Shown here one piece after another: positions 11,038-21,244 of a stretch of DNA of 64,000 bases. Source of the stretch: Macrocystis pyrifera (taxonomy: Eukaryota > Sar > Phaeophyceae > Laminariales > Laminariaceae); the NCBI GenBank assembly GCA_031763025.1, contig JASSKH010000016.1, positions 868,001 through 932,000 of the forward strand. The letters are read 5' to 3'. Each line of letters opens with the position of its first letter. The first letter of the stretch is position 1. The position numbers were made by a program, and so were the translations under genes. The notes beneath the pieces were generated by a model that was not told where the DNA came from, searched no databases, and was given only the letters and a program-made list of their open reading frames with translations.

Positions 11038-12581
11038 CGCCTTCGGTATTGGGTATCATCGGCAAAGGTAACCGGAGGTCGTTGACGCGTGCGTGCCGTC
11101 CTCCCTGACAGAGGGGAGGTAGATCGTTGCCGGCGTCCTAAGAGTCCCGGCTGAGGTGGGGGCAGAGTGGTGATGATTCTTCTTCCCGAAGGCGATGGCG
11201 AGCGGTGCGTCGAACGCGCCTGTGGGCGCGGTGAAGGCCGATCGCCTGATGATGCCCTATCCCGCCGGACCTGGAAGACAGATTGCAAAAGTGGTTCGGT
11301 CCTACCCCTCCTCGGCACTGGCCTTTGCGACGCCTGCTGTTGGAGGCCTCCCAATGTAGGGGCTGGTCTCCTCCCCGCACTCGTCCTTACCGGGGTATTA
11401 CTCCTTCGTCCGCGTTCCACCTGCGGCGGGGTCACTGCTAAGCGCATTGTGGCTGTCGTCGACGGCATACCCTCACCTTGCTGCTCCCCATTCAATCCCT
11501 GCTGTTGCAGCCCCCCTATCGCGAGGGCTGGACCTCCCGTCTGGGGGCTCGCACGCCTCGCACGCCCTACCGGTGGCGTAACATCTACTAGACACCTCCC
11601 GTCTACTGCAAGTGCCTGACCCCCCTCTTGCTGCACCTCGCTCGCTTGTTCGCCCCCTACCGACAGTGGGGCCATCGCAGGTACTGCACTAGTCGATACG
11701 CCTGTCTCTCGCTGCCCAAAACAGTCGGTTTCCGGCCCCGCCCTTCTCGGCACGGGGGTCGCGACAAGGATCCTTGGCTGCATCCATGCCGGGAGAGTCC
11801 TGCCCCGCCCTCGTCCGGCTGGTAGTGGGCAAAAAGATAGGGCTGTTGTTGCACTTGCGGGCTGTGCCGCCATCGCAGACACTGCACTAGTCGATCCGCC
11901 TGTCTCCCGCTGTCCGAAACGCTCGGTTTCCTGCCCCGCCCCGGTTGATTCTTGTTGCTGCAACCCTCCCGGTACGGGGGTTGTGTCAAGGATCCTTGGC
12001 TGCATCCATGCCGGAAGAGTCCTGCTCCGCCCTCGTCCGACTGGCAGTGGATAAAAAGATAAAGCTGTTGTTGCACTTGCGGGTTGTGCCGCTGTCCCAG
12101 GTACTGTACTATTAATAGTCGATACGCCTGTCTCCCGCTGCCCAAAACAATCGGTTTCCGGCCTCGCCCCGGTTGCTGCTTGTTGCTGCAACCCTCCCGG
12201 TACGGGGGTTGTGTCAAGGATCCTTGGCTGCATCCATGCCGGAAGAGTCCTGCTCCGCCCTCGTCCGGCTGGCAGTGGATAAAAAGATAAAGCTGTTGTT
12301 ACACTTGCGGGTTGTGCCGCTATCACAGGTACTGCACTATTAATAGTCGATACGCCTGTCTCCCGCTGCCCAAAACAATCGGTTTCCGGCCCCGCCCCGG
12401 TTGCTGCTTGTTGCTGTAACCCTCCTGGCACGGGGGTTGCGTCAAGAATCCTTGGCTGCATCCATGCCGGGAGAGTCCTTCCCCGCCCTCGCCCGGCTGG
12501 CAGTGGACAAAAAGATAGGCCTATTGTTGTGCTTGCGGTTTGTGCCGCGGTTTCTATGGGGAGGTCGCTGCCTTCCGACAT
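10974..12581 (-). pseudogene. ORF1 N-terminus: four ~75-residue repeats
   Basis: The ATG at 12581 opens about 535 codons to 10974. Four tandem units carry PLPAGRGR.RTLPAWMQPRIL, TPVPGGLQQQ and ETDCFGQRETGVST motifs. Downstream follow Arg/Ser/Pro-rich sequence and a block (SGDRPSPRP ... RRQRSTSP) repeated in the next segment. The region resembles RS-rich or nucleic-acid-binding disordered proteins, but no domain is recognisable. The open reading frame extends slightly upstream of the ATG through a 10-bp-stem hairpin. A second frame (12217-11657) is open over the same repeats only because the units are periodic. Confidence 0.55.
11780..12560 (-). repeat. ~225-bp tandem repeats within ORF1
   Basis: AAAAAGATA followed by GGG/AAA-CTGTTGTT marks units at about 11,825, 12,047, 12,275 and 12,502. 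Spacing is 222-228 bp, all multiples of three or close to it. Each unit encodes one copy of the AWMQPRIL/FGQRETG module. Confidence 0.75.
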
Positions 12582-12584
12582 GAC

Positions 12585-12612
12585 GGGCACCCTCACGGAC
12601 GCGAGGGTGCCC
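12585..12612. promoter_or_regulatory. Perfect hairpin just upstream of ORF1 ATG
   Basis: GGGCACCCTC and GAGGGTGCCC are perfect reverse complements separated by 8 nt. On the minus strand the hairpin ends 3 nt before ATG 12581. The same decamer GAGGGTGCCC (4918-4909) directly abuts the ORF2 ATG at 4908. A role in translation initiation is inference. Confidence 0.45.
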
Positions 12613-12619
12613 ACACTTT

Positions 12620-14190
12620 CGCAACCCTAAACCAACCAACCCCCCTTTGGTGAGCGTGGTGCGCACTTAATTTTATTCCGTGACGGTGACGATTGCAGCT
12701 TCTTCCTCTTTCTCCTATTGCAACGTGTCCTTCTCCTAGGGTTTTTGTATATTAACCCCTTCTTGCCTTTCAGGTTCGACGTACCGAGTTTCCTCTCCCA
12801 GTGATGTGGGTATGTAGATTGCTGCTGCTGGACTCTCCCCTACTCCCAGCAAGACGATAACCTCTGTCAACCTTCCTTCCCCACGTTCCTTTCCCCCCAG
12901 CTCATTCCCAACCCTGTTTCGCCTCTCCTCCCTTCTCTCCCGAACCTCAAAACCCGTGCCTAGCCCGTAGGAAGATAATTGCACTGCGTTGAAATTTCGG
13001 CCTTGCAACAAACACTGCCGATCGTGCTTGGTCCGTCTGCTCCGTTTTATTTTATTTTGTACCCGGTACCAGGTATATTTTAATTATTTTTACTTTTATT
13101 TATATCGGCGTTCCTGTAACCCCTTACCTCCTCCGCCACACTCTCGTCCAGCTCCGCTGCAATTCCTGACCCCACTCGAAGTACAGCAGTCTATGCGTAC
13201 GACCAGTGTAAACCTTCCTGGTGGATGATCGACGATACTCGTATTAATAGAAGAAACCGTCGTAAGATGAATTAAAAAAAATATATATATACCAGTATAT
13301 ATAGGAGAGGAAGAAGAAGAAGAAGAAGGCTCGTCCAGCTCAACCAAAGGGCTAGAAAATAGGCCTGGTACCTCAATAAATATACGATGTCTTCCGATGC
13401 ATCGTTTTCGTGTTGTTGTGCTTCCCCAGTATTATCCTCACCCCACTTGAAGCTTCTTCCACACGAACTTAGAGCACCTCTCGAAATGCTCGTTGCGATG
13501 GAAGATGGAAAAGCCACCCGAAGATATTTGCAGAGGAAGGCTCAGGTGCATGAGGGCGAGAAGAAAGATACCCCGATAAGAGAATAATAAAAAGGGTATG
13601 TCGACCTATACTATCCCGTACACGACGCGTTTTTTTTTTCCGAACATCTACGCGGTTGTTCCACGGTCAGTAGGTCCCAACTTGGACTGACCTTTAGGCA
13701 GGCGGACCGTAGCACAAATGTGTTTGCCACCGGCTTCCAACCGGCTGCTGCTTTTCTTCGTTTGCCCGTGCGTTTTCTTTTAGGAAGACCGAAGAAAAGA
13801 CTCGAAGACGAAAAGACACATGGAAAAGGATATCTAATTGGTGTACGCCGTCCGAATACAACAGTGTCCACGATCTTTTCGTGGAGCCCAAACTGGGCTG
13901 GCTCACCGCATCACAGGTTGGTTTACCACCGACCGCCTACCGACTGCTGCTGTTGTAGATTTTCCTTCACCCCCGTCCTCCTCCTCCCTTTTGCGCTTCG
14001 AGTTGTATTTATTATACCCCGAGCTCGTCGTACCTGATGTTATATATATGTATCTTCGTGCTCGTATCTTTCAGCCCTTGCTCGAAGTCGCTTCACTCGG
14101 CCGTTCGTACGAGTTTATCTCACCACCCCATCTACCCACGTCACGTTGGTTGGCACGATGACTGTCAGCCTTCCGACTCCTCACCGATTA
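12620..14190. other. Region upstream of the retrotransposon
   Basis: A minus-strand open stretch at 13011-12736 lies directly upstream of ORF1 and could be 5' leader or an extra small ORF, but has no recognisable motif. 13,270-13,330 holds AT and GAA microsatellites. The rest contains no feature I can support. Confidence 0.3.
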
Positions 14191-14193
14191 ATA

Positions 14194-14411
14194 GCCTCGC
14201 GGTCCTTCGGTGCCAGTTTGCACCGGTGCACTAGGCGTGAGATCGCGACCTGGGTAGTCGCGGAGATTACTTCGAAAAACCGTTCTTTGCGGACGACGCC
14301 TTTTTCCTCGCCAAGGACCCCCCGCCCGTCCCTCCGACGATCCTCGCCACCACCACCTACTTCCTACCTGGTCAACCAGGTCGCCGCCTTCCTTTCAGAC
14401 GTGCCCAAAGT
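14194..14411 (-). mobile_element. 3'-terminal fragment of a related RT element
   Basis: The plus-strand sequence GAGATCGCGACCTGGGT and the following CCCCG(T)CC(C)GTCC(C)TCCGA and GTCAA..(A/G)GTCG blocks match 1,097-1,250, the C-terminal tail of ORF2, in the same orientation. The frame is not preserved. This is a second, older or diverged copy of the same family, 1.5 kb from the full element. Confidence 0.75.
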
Positions 14412-14607
14412 TACACGTACAACAGTACAGGCAGTATGTATTTTTTTTGTCTTGAAGTTCATGTGGAACTTTTCATAAAATGTGATGACGTCGCAATTAG
14501 GCACCCGATATAGCTCCTCGGAACAGGCCAGATGTGGGCTACACGCGGGGGGGTATACTCTTCTTGTGTCTTCGTACTCGTAAGGTTGAGCCCCTCGGTT
14601 CAACAGC

Positions 14608-14740
14608 ATTGCGTTCCTTTGGGTGGGGTATCCACAGACAAGAGTTACACACACAGCGGCGGTGTCAGCATTATCTTTGTTTGGGTGGGGTGTGCACAGA
14701 CAAGCTGCTACGGCATGGCTGTGATTTTTCGTTTTATATA
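14608..14740. repeat. Dispersed repeat, copy 2 (see 325-423)
   Basis: GGGTGGGGTATCCACAGACA and GGGTGGGGTGTGCACAGACA flank an ACACACAGCGGCGGTGT block, as in the copy near position 325. Confidence 0.6.
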
Positions 14741-14835
14741 TTTTTATTTTTTCCCCCAACGTAGCGCATGGCTCGAGCTACGGCACACCACCTCATGCCT
14801 CTGGCGCGAATGCCTACATTGCGAGGGTTGAAAAG

Positions 14836-14985
14836 TGAACTGGATCGAGGGCCAGCCCTGCTGTGCTACTGTTCTGACTGCCAGGCTAAGGCACATTGAA
14901 GGCGGTAAGCGCCCGCGTTGAACTGGGTCGAGGGTCAGCCCTGCTGTACTACTGTTCTGACTGTCAGACCAAGGCACACCGAAAG
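14836..14985. repeat. Tandem duplication, ~82-bp unit
   Basis: GAACTGG(A/G)TCGAGGG and CTACTGTTCTGACTG occur in the same order at about 14,838-14,902 and 14,920-14,986, with transitions between the copies. Confidence 0.7.
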
Positions 14986-15015
14986 TTGTCAACGCCCGTG
15001 AGACATCATAGGGTG

Positions 15016-15215
15016 GTGTTGGTACAGTATGAGTATGGTATGGTACGTGGTACGGTACGGTATGGTATGGTGTGTGGTGTGGCACGGTATGTGATATCGT
15101 ATGTTGATATGGTATCATGTTGGTGGTACGGTTTGGTGGATACACTATAAGGAAAAACTACGGTATGTGATATGGTATGTTGATGGTATGGTATGGTGGT
15201 ACGGTGTGGTAGATA
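15016..15215. repeat. GGTAT/GGTAC microsatellite
   Basis: Degenerate five-base GGTAT, GGTAC and GGTGT units run through this stretch, with a second GATATGGTATGTTGATGG block at about 15,165-15,200. Confidence 0.7.
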
Positions 15216-15609
15216 TATTATATAGCTAAATATTGGCTGGTGGTATGATATGTTTCAGTATATAATGTCTGTAAGAGTCGAATACCTCGTATGAGTATCG
15301 ATCATTGGAACGAACTAATATAAACTATAGAGCAGGACAATCGCTGTCCTGTTGTTCCCTGAGTGTTACCATTTACCTGTTGTATTTTCGTAGTTTTGTG
15401 TGGTTTTGTGTTCATGTATCGATTAAACCTGGTACAGATACGGCAGTGCGGAGAGTAGACCCGTCGAACATGGACACGACGGTCGCCACTACTTCTCTAT
15501 AAATACTCGAGATCTTACATAAAGCAGTCTAACACAGGGAACATCACGAGCCGATCGAAAGTGCTGTGGCACGGTATGATATAGAAAGAGTCAAAGACTC
15601 AGTCACAAG

Positions 15610-15860
15610 CGTAGAAAAGCGCTGCATCTAATCTACGCGGGGCCGTTTACTCTAAACCCCCCGGGCACCAGGGCCCTTAACGCAGCGCAACGCAACCCAA
15701 CCCAACCTGACCAAAGATGCTGTGGCACGTTTGCTACACCAACCCCAATGAAGACGCAGAGAGGCAGATTGAGCAAAACGAATCCGATTAGAAACGCGCT
15801 GCATCTAAACTACGCGGGGCCGTTTTCCCTTACCCCCCTGGACACAAGGGCCCCTAGCGG
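15610..15860. repeat. Direct repeat pair, ~60 bp, 175 bp apart
   Basis: GCGCTGCATCTAA and CTACGCGGGGCCGTTT followed by CCCC...GGGCCC occur at about 15,619-15,674 and 15,794-15,852. A CGCAACCCAACCC run lies between them. Confidence 0.65.
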
Positions 15861-15920
15861 TCGGGGTTGCAGCCGCGTTCACGAGAGACCCTGCGCCTTG
15901 GATCTAACCACCGTCTTTAG

Positions 15921-16211
15921 CGCCAGCCGGTGAAGTCGTCGGCTTCGCGCTCGCGACCGGAGCCAAAGTCGCGTTCGCGGCCGAAACCACTCTCGCAGAT
16001 GAACATGCGCTTGCGGGCAACCCCACCGTGCTGTTTGCGTTGTTCGGTGAAGCAACGCTCGCGTTAGCGGGAGACCCCACCGTGCTGCATGCCCTGTTTA
16101 GCGAACCAACGCTCACGCTTGCACTCTGGTACGCGGATGACGTGCGCACGCGCGATCTGTTCTGCTGTAAGAACAGAACAGCGGAGCGGACGACGTCCGC
16201 TCTCTGCTCAT
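15921..16211 (+). CDS. Candidate terminal exon, Ala/Leu-rich with 18-residue repeat
   Basis: After a pyrimidine-rich CCACCGTCTTTAG acceptor an open frame of about 97 codons runs to a TAG stop. It includes a duplicated 18-residue unit (AGNPTVLFALFGEATLAL and AGDPTVLHALFSEPTLTL), then WYADDVRTRDLF. No ATG lies at its start, so it would be an internal or last exon; upstream exons were not identified. The opposite strand is also open but only Ala/Ser-rich, as expected for a GC-rich repeat. The family is not recognised. Confidence 0.3.
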
Positions 16212-16271
16212 AGAAGCAATATTTGAATAAGCAGAACTCTCTATCACCCTGACCCGATAGGTCAAAGACAG

Positions 16272-16507
16272 CTAAGTGGTCACGATTGTAGCTCTCAAAC
16301 GGGGCGGTGGTGTCCGTGATGGTAGGACGCCGGCAAACGTCCTCATCACAGTGAAAGTATCCCCGTCAACCATGCCCAAAGGATAGTCACACGCCAAGAC
16401 AGGAACTGCCTTGACATGGGAGATGAGGGTATCGATTTGCGACGACTCTTGCAAGACCCGCAAGAGCCAAGGTAGGAAGCCAGGAAACGTGCAGTCAAGT
16501 GGAAACC
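16272..16507 (-). CDS. Candidate coding fragment, unknown
   Basis: A stop-to-stop minus-strand frame begins WFPLDCTFPGFLPWLLRVLQ and includes HVKAVPVLACDYPLGMVDGD, ending in TIVTT. Composition is protein-like, unlike the surrounding satellites, but no ATG precedes it and no family is recognised. It may be an exon or a transposon remnant. Confidence 0.25.
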
Positions 16508-16549
16508 ATCAGAACCGTACGAGAGCTTATAAATAGAAATTCATGCGAA

Positions 16550-17345
16550 TATCACTAGTACAACAGGAAGCATCGGAACGTGGCGTAGCAGGGGTCGTAC
16601 CACGAGTACAGCAGGAACCATCGGAACGTCGGTGGATTAGTGGGTGGATTGGGGGTGTGGGTGGCTTGTGTGGATAGGTGGGTTGGGTTTTAGCCACATA
16701 GCGTCGCAGCATGGGCTTGCGGTCAGCATAAACAACCCAAAGCATGAGTAGGCATCGGAATGTCGGTGGTGTGGGTATAATGAAATGCCGACCCCGCTGG
16801 CGTGGCAGCTGTCGTACCATTAGTACAGCAGTAAGCATCGGAACATCGGTGGGTTAGTAGGCGGATTAGTTTAAGATAAAGTGTGTTGGGGGTGCGGGTG
16901 GTTTGGGTGCATTATTGGGTTAGTTTTTCGCTACACAGGGTTGCAGCAAGGGCCGGTGGTCAGCAAACATAACCCAAAGCATTCAGTAAGCATCGGCACG
17001 TCGGTGGTGTGGGTGTATACGTTTACAGGCCCCGCCGGCGTGGCAACGGTCGCACCACTAGTACAGCAGTAAGCATCGGAACGTCGGTGGGTGAGTGAGC
17101 GGATTAGTTCAAGATATAATGTGCTGGGGGTGTGGGTGGTTTGGGTGGATAGGTGGGTTTGTTTTTCGCTTGCAGCATGGGCCGGTGGTAAACAAACATA
17201 ACCCAAAGCATTGAGCAAGCATCGGAATGTCGGTGGTGTGGGTATATACGTATACAGGCTTCGCTGGCGTGGCAGCGGTCGCACCACTAGTACAGCAGTA
17301 GGCATCGGAACGTCGGTGGGTTAGTGAGCGGATTAGTTCAAAAGA
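16550..17345. repeat. Satellite array, ~230-250-bp unit
   Basis: TAGTACA(G/A)CAG(T/G)A(A/G)GCATCGGAAC starts units at about 16,555, 16,819, 17,058 and 17,287. Each unit holds the same order: GTCGGTGG, GGATTAGTT, GGGTGGTTTGGGTG, CGCTACACAGGGTTGCAGC and AACCCAAAGCAT. A partial unit recurs at about 18,028-18,115. Confidence 0.8.
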
Positions 17346-18027
17346 AAATGGCTCTTGGGCTGTTACCTTCGCGGTTCGATTTCGAGCTTCAGATTCATGG
17401 TATCTAAATTCAAGATTTTACCCACGACAGCAAACAGCAGCAGAACGATCGATGAGTTAGATGGTAACACAGCTGTATAGCGACGTTGTTTCGCACCCGA
17501 CGGGCGGTTGGCGGGCGGCGCGTCTCTCCGTGGCCAAACTACAGCCGGCTGGCGTGGGCTCGGGCCTAGAGACCAAGAGAAGCGCACTCGGGGCGCACCT
17601 CTCCGTGGATACGTACTCGTAGACTACAGCAGCAGCAGCAGTCAGTCACCACAATACTGATACAAAACACGAAGAGGTTGATGCTATTAATAGCGCACTA
17701 GGCACTTCTCTTCTCCGCCAGACGAAAGGCAGTCAACGTAGGCTCGGACGCTTGGGTCCTACGCGCAGTGCAGCGCACCAAGCGCGTCTCTTCGCGGCGC
17801 CAGACCACAACGACAGCAGTTGGTCTCGGCGTTGCTCGAATCTCTGCACGCACAATAAATCCGATTTTTCCGCGTAGGAAGACTGTTTCGATTCGCGCCC
17901 TGCACAGCTGAAAATGCGATCGGGTCAAAACCTGAAGCTCAAATATGAACCGCATAGGAAAGAGCCGTACACCCTCGCTGCTTATCATGGCGGTAAGATA
18001 CCAAAAATGCGACATTAAAGTAGAAAA

Positions 18028-18115
18028 TATGGTTGGTTTGGCTGGACAGGTAGGATGGTTTTTCGCCACATAACGTTGCAGCATGGGCGGGTGGTCAGCA
18101 AACTAAACCCAAAGT
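18028..18115. repeat. Partial copy of the 240-bp satellite
   Basis: TTTTTCGCCACATAACGTTGCAGCATGGGC and GGTGGTCAGCAAAC(T)AAACCCAAAG match the middle of the 16.5-17.3 kb units. The array and this orphan are separated by about 0.7 kb of unrelated sequence (17,345-18,028) in which I see no gene. Confidence 0.6.
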
Positions 18116-18740
18116 ACGGGTAACGATTATACGGGGCGTTTGGCACACCTTCTCGCAGCACCAGCTTCCGTCTGACCCACAACAAGTGTTGACTAGGGGA
18201 GGGTAGGAGTGTGGTAACAAGGGGGAACAGTTTGAGGAGGCTCGACAGCTGTGGTTAACGGATGAGAGCAACAGCACAACACTGCTGTATACCCCTCGCA
18301 ACAATTGTTGACTAGAATGATGGCTATACGAGTAACGGTTGAATGGGACGTTTGGCACACCTTCTCGCAGCCGCAGCCTCCTTCCGACCCGCGCGCAGCA
18401 AGAGTCAGAACAGGGCGAAAGAGAGAGTTCAATCCGTATTATTAACGCAGCATGACAGAGTAAAGTACTACGTACAGTAGTACAACATGCATTGAGGTTG
18501 CCCCTCATAACCACGAAATGCTAGTTCCACGCAGGCGTAACGACACACTGTCTGGTTGCAGAGAGTGTGGCATCAAGGGAGGGAGATTCACGGGGGCTTG
18601 ACAACTATGGTTGACGCACGAGAGCGCCAGCACAACACTGATGTTTCCCTCGCAACAATTGTTGACTAGGATTATGGCTATACGGGGCGTTTGGCACATC
18701 TTCTCGCTGTAGCAGGCTCCTTCCGACCCTTGCTGTGCGC
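18115..18740. repeat. Tandem repeats, ~200-350-bp units
   Basis: GGGGCGTTTGGCACA(C/T)CTTCTCGC, CTCGCAACAATTGTTGACTAG and CAGCACAACACTG recur in the same order at about 18,135, 18,350 and 18,690, giving two full units and one partial. The ORFs seen over it change frame between units. Confidence 0.7.
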
Positions 18741-19149
18741 GGCGTGCTCCCGAGAGAGACTTTGTGCCCGTGAGTCTGTATCTCTTTGTGCGCGGGCGTC
18801 CATCCTTGCGAGTCTTTCCGATCGAGCAGCAATTGCTCTGGGACCTTACACGGCGTCAAAAACTTCCGAAGCCTCTGCGCTGCTGTTGCTGCCGCTTTGC
18901 CGCTGCTGTTGCTGCTGTTGTTGCGTGTTAGATAAGTACTTCGATCTACTGTCGAGCAGGAGGCGACCATGCTATAAAACGTCACATAATATATTGCAAA
19001 CCCCTTCAGTCAAGACCTTGCAGCCAGAAACGACGTTGCACGGCCGTTTGAAGCGTCGGGCAACGAACTCACTAACACCGTTAGCCAATCCCGCTGAGCG
19101 AGCCATGCTTCTACAAGGTGATCTCACGTTTGTTACGATCGATGCGCTG

Positions 19150-20080
19150 TAGCCAATTTGCGAAATACTTCGCTCCTCGTACCGACGCTGGCACAAGCCA
19201 TTGTCTACAGGCAATTGTCCCGCGGGTGGGACTGGGTCGCGTAGTTCAAGGCGCAGGGCTCCGTTGATTCCGCACGTTGGCCCAGACTGCTTGTATGTGT
19301 GTCCGCTATCGACTCGCGCGGTATACACGTCAACGTCGGGAGCGGTTCGGGACCATATTGTGCGAGGATTGGGGTTTCCTTTTGAGGGGGGACAGACGGA
19401 CAAGTTTCGAATTTCCGCTGTAGAACGCGTAGGTACACCTAGGGAACCATACAAGGTTTGTGAGAGTGCCTCTGTTAGGGTATCTATGTGCTTTGGGGTT
19501 AGGTGGGTAACCTACCAACGGGTATAACTTGCCAACGGGTATTTCGTCTCAGCTACCAGTATATGAAGTATAGATAGTACCCCGCATACCGCCCCCCCCC
19601 CAAATACTCGTCCTAATATATCGTCATACGAGAGTTTTGATAATATGCTCGAGTAGTCGGGTAGCCCCTACTGTAGTATAGTAGCGAAAAACATCTACTC
19701 ACCGGGTTTCTATCCGGGTTACCCGGCGCCCCTCGCCGGGCAACCTGCCCGGGTAGAACTTTCCAACGCGTACCAGGATGAATATTGCCTACCGGGTACC
19801 AGGCATCTTACAGTCCCCCACTAACCATACATGCGATACCCGTCTCCACATTCCGTAACAAGATATCTCAGATGCTTTTTCCCCGGGTGGCCGAGTAGCT
19901 CTAAAATTGATCCCAATACCATACCCGCGAAACTACTATACCCGCCCTACTAAACACACTCTTGGGATAGTTCTTATTCACACCACTCGCACCGAGCACC
20001 CACCTATTCTATTTTTATTTGTGTCGTATGTGACGTTGCCCGAACGCGTTTCGTTTCGTGGCTCCTTCGTGTTTGGGACA
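19150..20080. other. No gene; CCGGGTA-rich stretch
   Basis: 19,490-19,800 carries repeated (A)CCGGGTA/GGGTAAC/CAACGGGTA motifs that suggest a decayed minisatellite. Nothing else is supportable. Confidence 0.35.
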
Positions 20081-20337
20081 GAAATGGCGACGAGTTTCGG
20101 TTTGGGCGAGCTCGACGTCCAGCGCCAGTAAGGTCTCGTTTTCGCCTCGTAAGGGAGACTGCAGACGAAGGGGCGGAGGGCTTCGAGCACTAAGAGGCAG
20201 CGGATTCAGATACAAGAAGATAGGAGGCGGGGACGCAGAGGGAGGGAGGGGAGATGACGAGATTAGGGGGGGAAGGAGGGATGTATTCACAGGGGGATTT
20301 TGAAGAGGACGGGGGGAGAGGGAGATACATAAGGAGG

Positions 20338-20343
<6 letters not shown>

Positions 20344-20388
<45 letters not shown>
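20344..20388. repeat. (GA)n microsatellite
   Basis: About 22 uninterrupted GA dinucleotides sit within a larger purine-rich strand (about 20,225-20,460). Confidence 0.95.
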
Positions 20389-20391
<3 letters not shown>

Positions 20392-20492
20392 AGAGGACGA
20401 GGGCGGAGGGAGGTACATACGGAGAAAAGGAAAGAGGGAGGGAAGGGGAAGAGGAGGGAGGCGCGGAGTTGAGGAGGAAACGGTCGGGCGGC

Positions 20493-20918
20493 ATGGGGTG
20501 TGGTAAGGGTGGCGCGGCCGGCAGTAGCGATGGAGCCTATATCGGCTCGTCAGCCCTTTCTCTTGCGTTTTGATATATCAATTTGCGAACATATAAAGAA
20601 GACGCTAAACATGATCCTCTACTACCTGTAGTACCTACCGCCGCGGCCTCGGCAAGCGGAGGAGGTGCGTCGGGGCCCATCCTTGGGCTCTCTCTCCCCG
20701 CGGATACCGCGCGCGCGCAGCAGCGGCGCGCGGAACTCATCCATGAACGCGAGGAACATCTGAAGGGGTTGGAGGGGGCGAACGAGGGGGGCGTCCAGCA
20801 GGGTCGGCCGAGGGGGCTTCGATGGGCCGCTCTCACAGGCAGCTCCGGCGGCGGCGGCAGCGGTGGTGGCGACAGGCGGATCAGCGGTATCTTGCCGCGT
20901 GTGGTTGCGTGTGGTTGA
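20493..20918 (+). pseudogene. MGC-start ORF with one in-frame TGA
   Basis: ATG at 20493 opens MGCGKGGAAGSSDGAYIGSS, is interrupted by a single TGA at 20571-20573, and then stays open in the same frame to TGA 20916-20918. The downstream part has a helix-like DTARAQQRRAELIHEREEHL segment and Gly-rich ends. There is no ATG in the second part, so the two pieces belong together or are linked by splicing; a GTAAGG donor-like site occurs at 20,502. MGC at an N-terminus is compatible with myristoyl/palmitoyl modification. Pseudogene, intron, or TGA recoding are all possible; pseudogene or chance is most likely. Confidence 0.3.
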
Positions 20919-21244
20919 GCGGGCGGTTGTAAATATTTTGAACCATGTGTGCCCGACTGCCCCGTGAAAATCCTTGGTGGTTGTGTGTATCCCGTTGTAG
21001 AAGTAGTTGTTTTCGTACCATCAGCGCATGCCAGAGGCAACAAACCCCAACAAAAATGTCAAATGAGTAGTAGGAAAATATAACCTTATGTCAGTATGTT
21101 CGTTTTATCCTCCGGTGAACGGGAGATTTGTTTTTCGTTTTTTTTTTCAACGAGAGAGAAATAAGCTTCCGGGATTCACCTTCCAAATGTCGTGCTTTCC
21201 TTTCTATTCCACGGCCATACTAGGCACGAAGATGACTTTACTAC

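Larger units (their letters stand above)
790..12700 (-). mobile_element. Large RING-bearing non-LTR retrotransposon (~11.8 kb)
   Basis: The element reads on the minus strand from about 12.7 kb down to about 0.79 kb. Order: tandem-repeat N-terminal ORF1 region, Ser/Pro/Thr linker, five RING-like modules, ORF1 stop (4957-4959), ORF2 ATG (4908) with a sixth RING-like module, RT, zinc knuckle and restriction-like endonuclease, stop at 978. The minus strand runs into an A-rich tract at about 800-788 (A9 followed by an AT run), which I take as the 3' tail; no LTRs or target duplication were found. An RT with C-terminal knuckle plus PD-(D/E)xK-like nuclease and no apurinic endonuclease is the R2/RLE type of LINE architecture. 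The RING modules are not a standard part of that architecture as I know it. The exact 5' end is uncertain. About eleven frameshifts break it, but no isolated nonsense codons were seen. Confidence 0.8.

Noticed and set aside
18691..19152. 153-codon plus-strand ORF
   Set aside because: Starts in the tandem repeat and passes through CTG repeats giving poly-Cys/Leu; no protein-like stretch.
20537..21043. 168-codon minus-strand ORF
   Set aside because: Overlaps the more protein-like plus-strand frame; its composition is Pro/Ser/Arg shadow.
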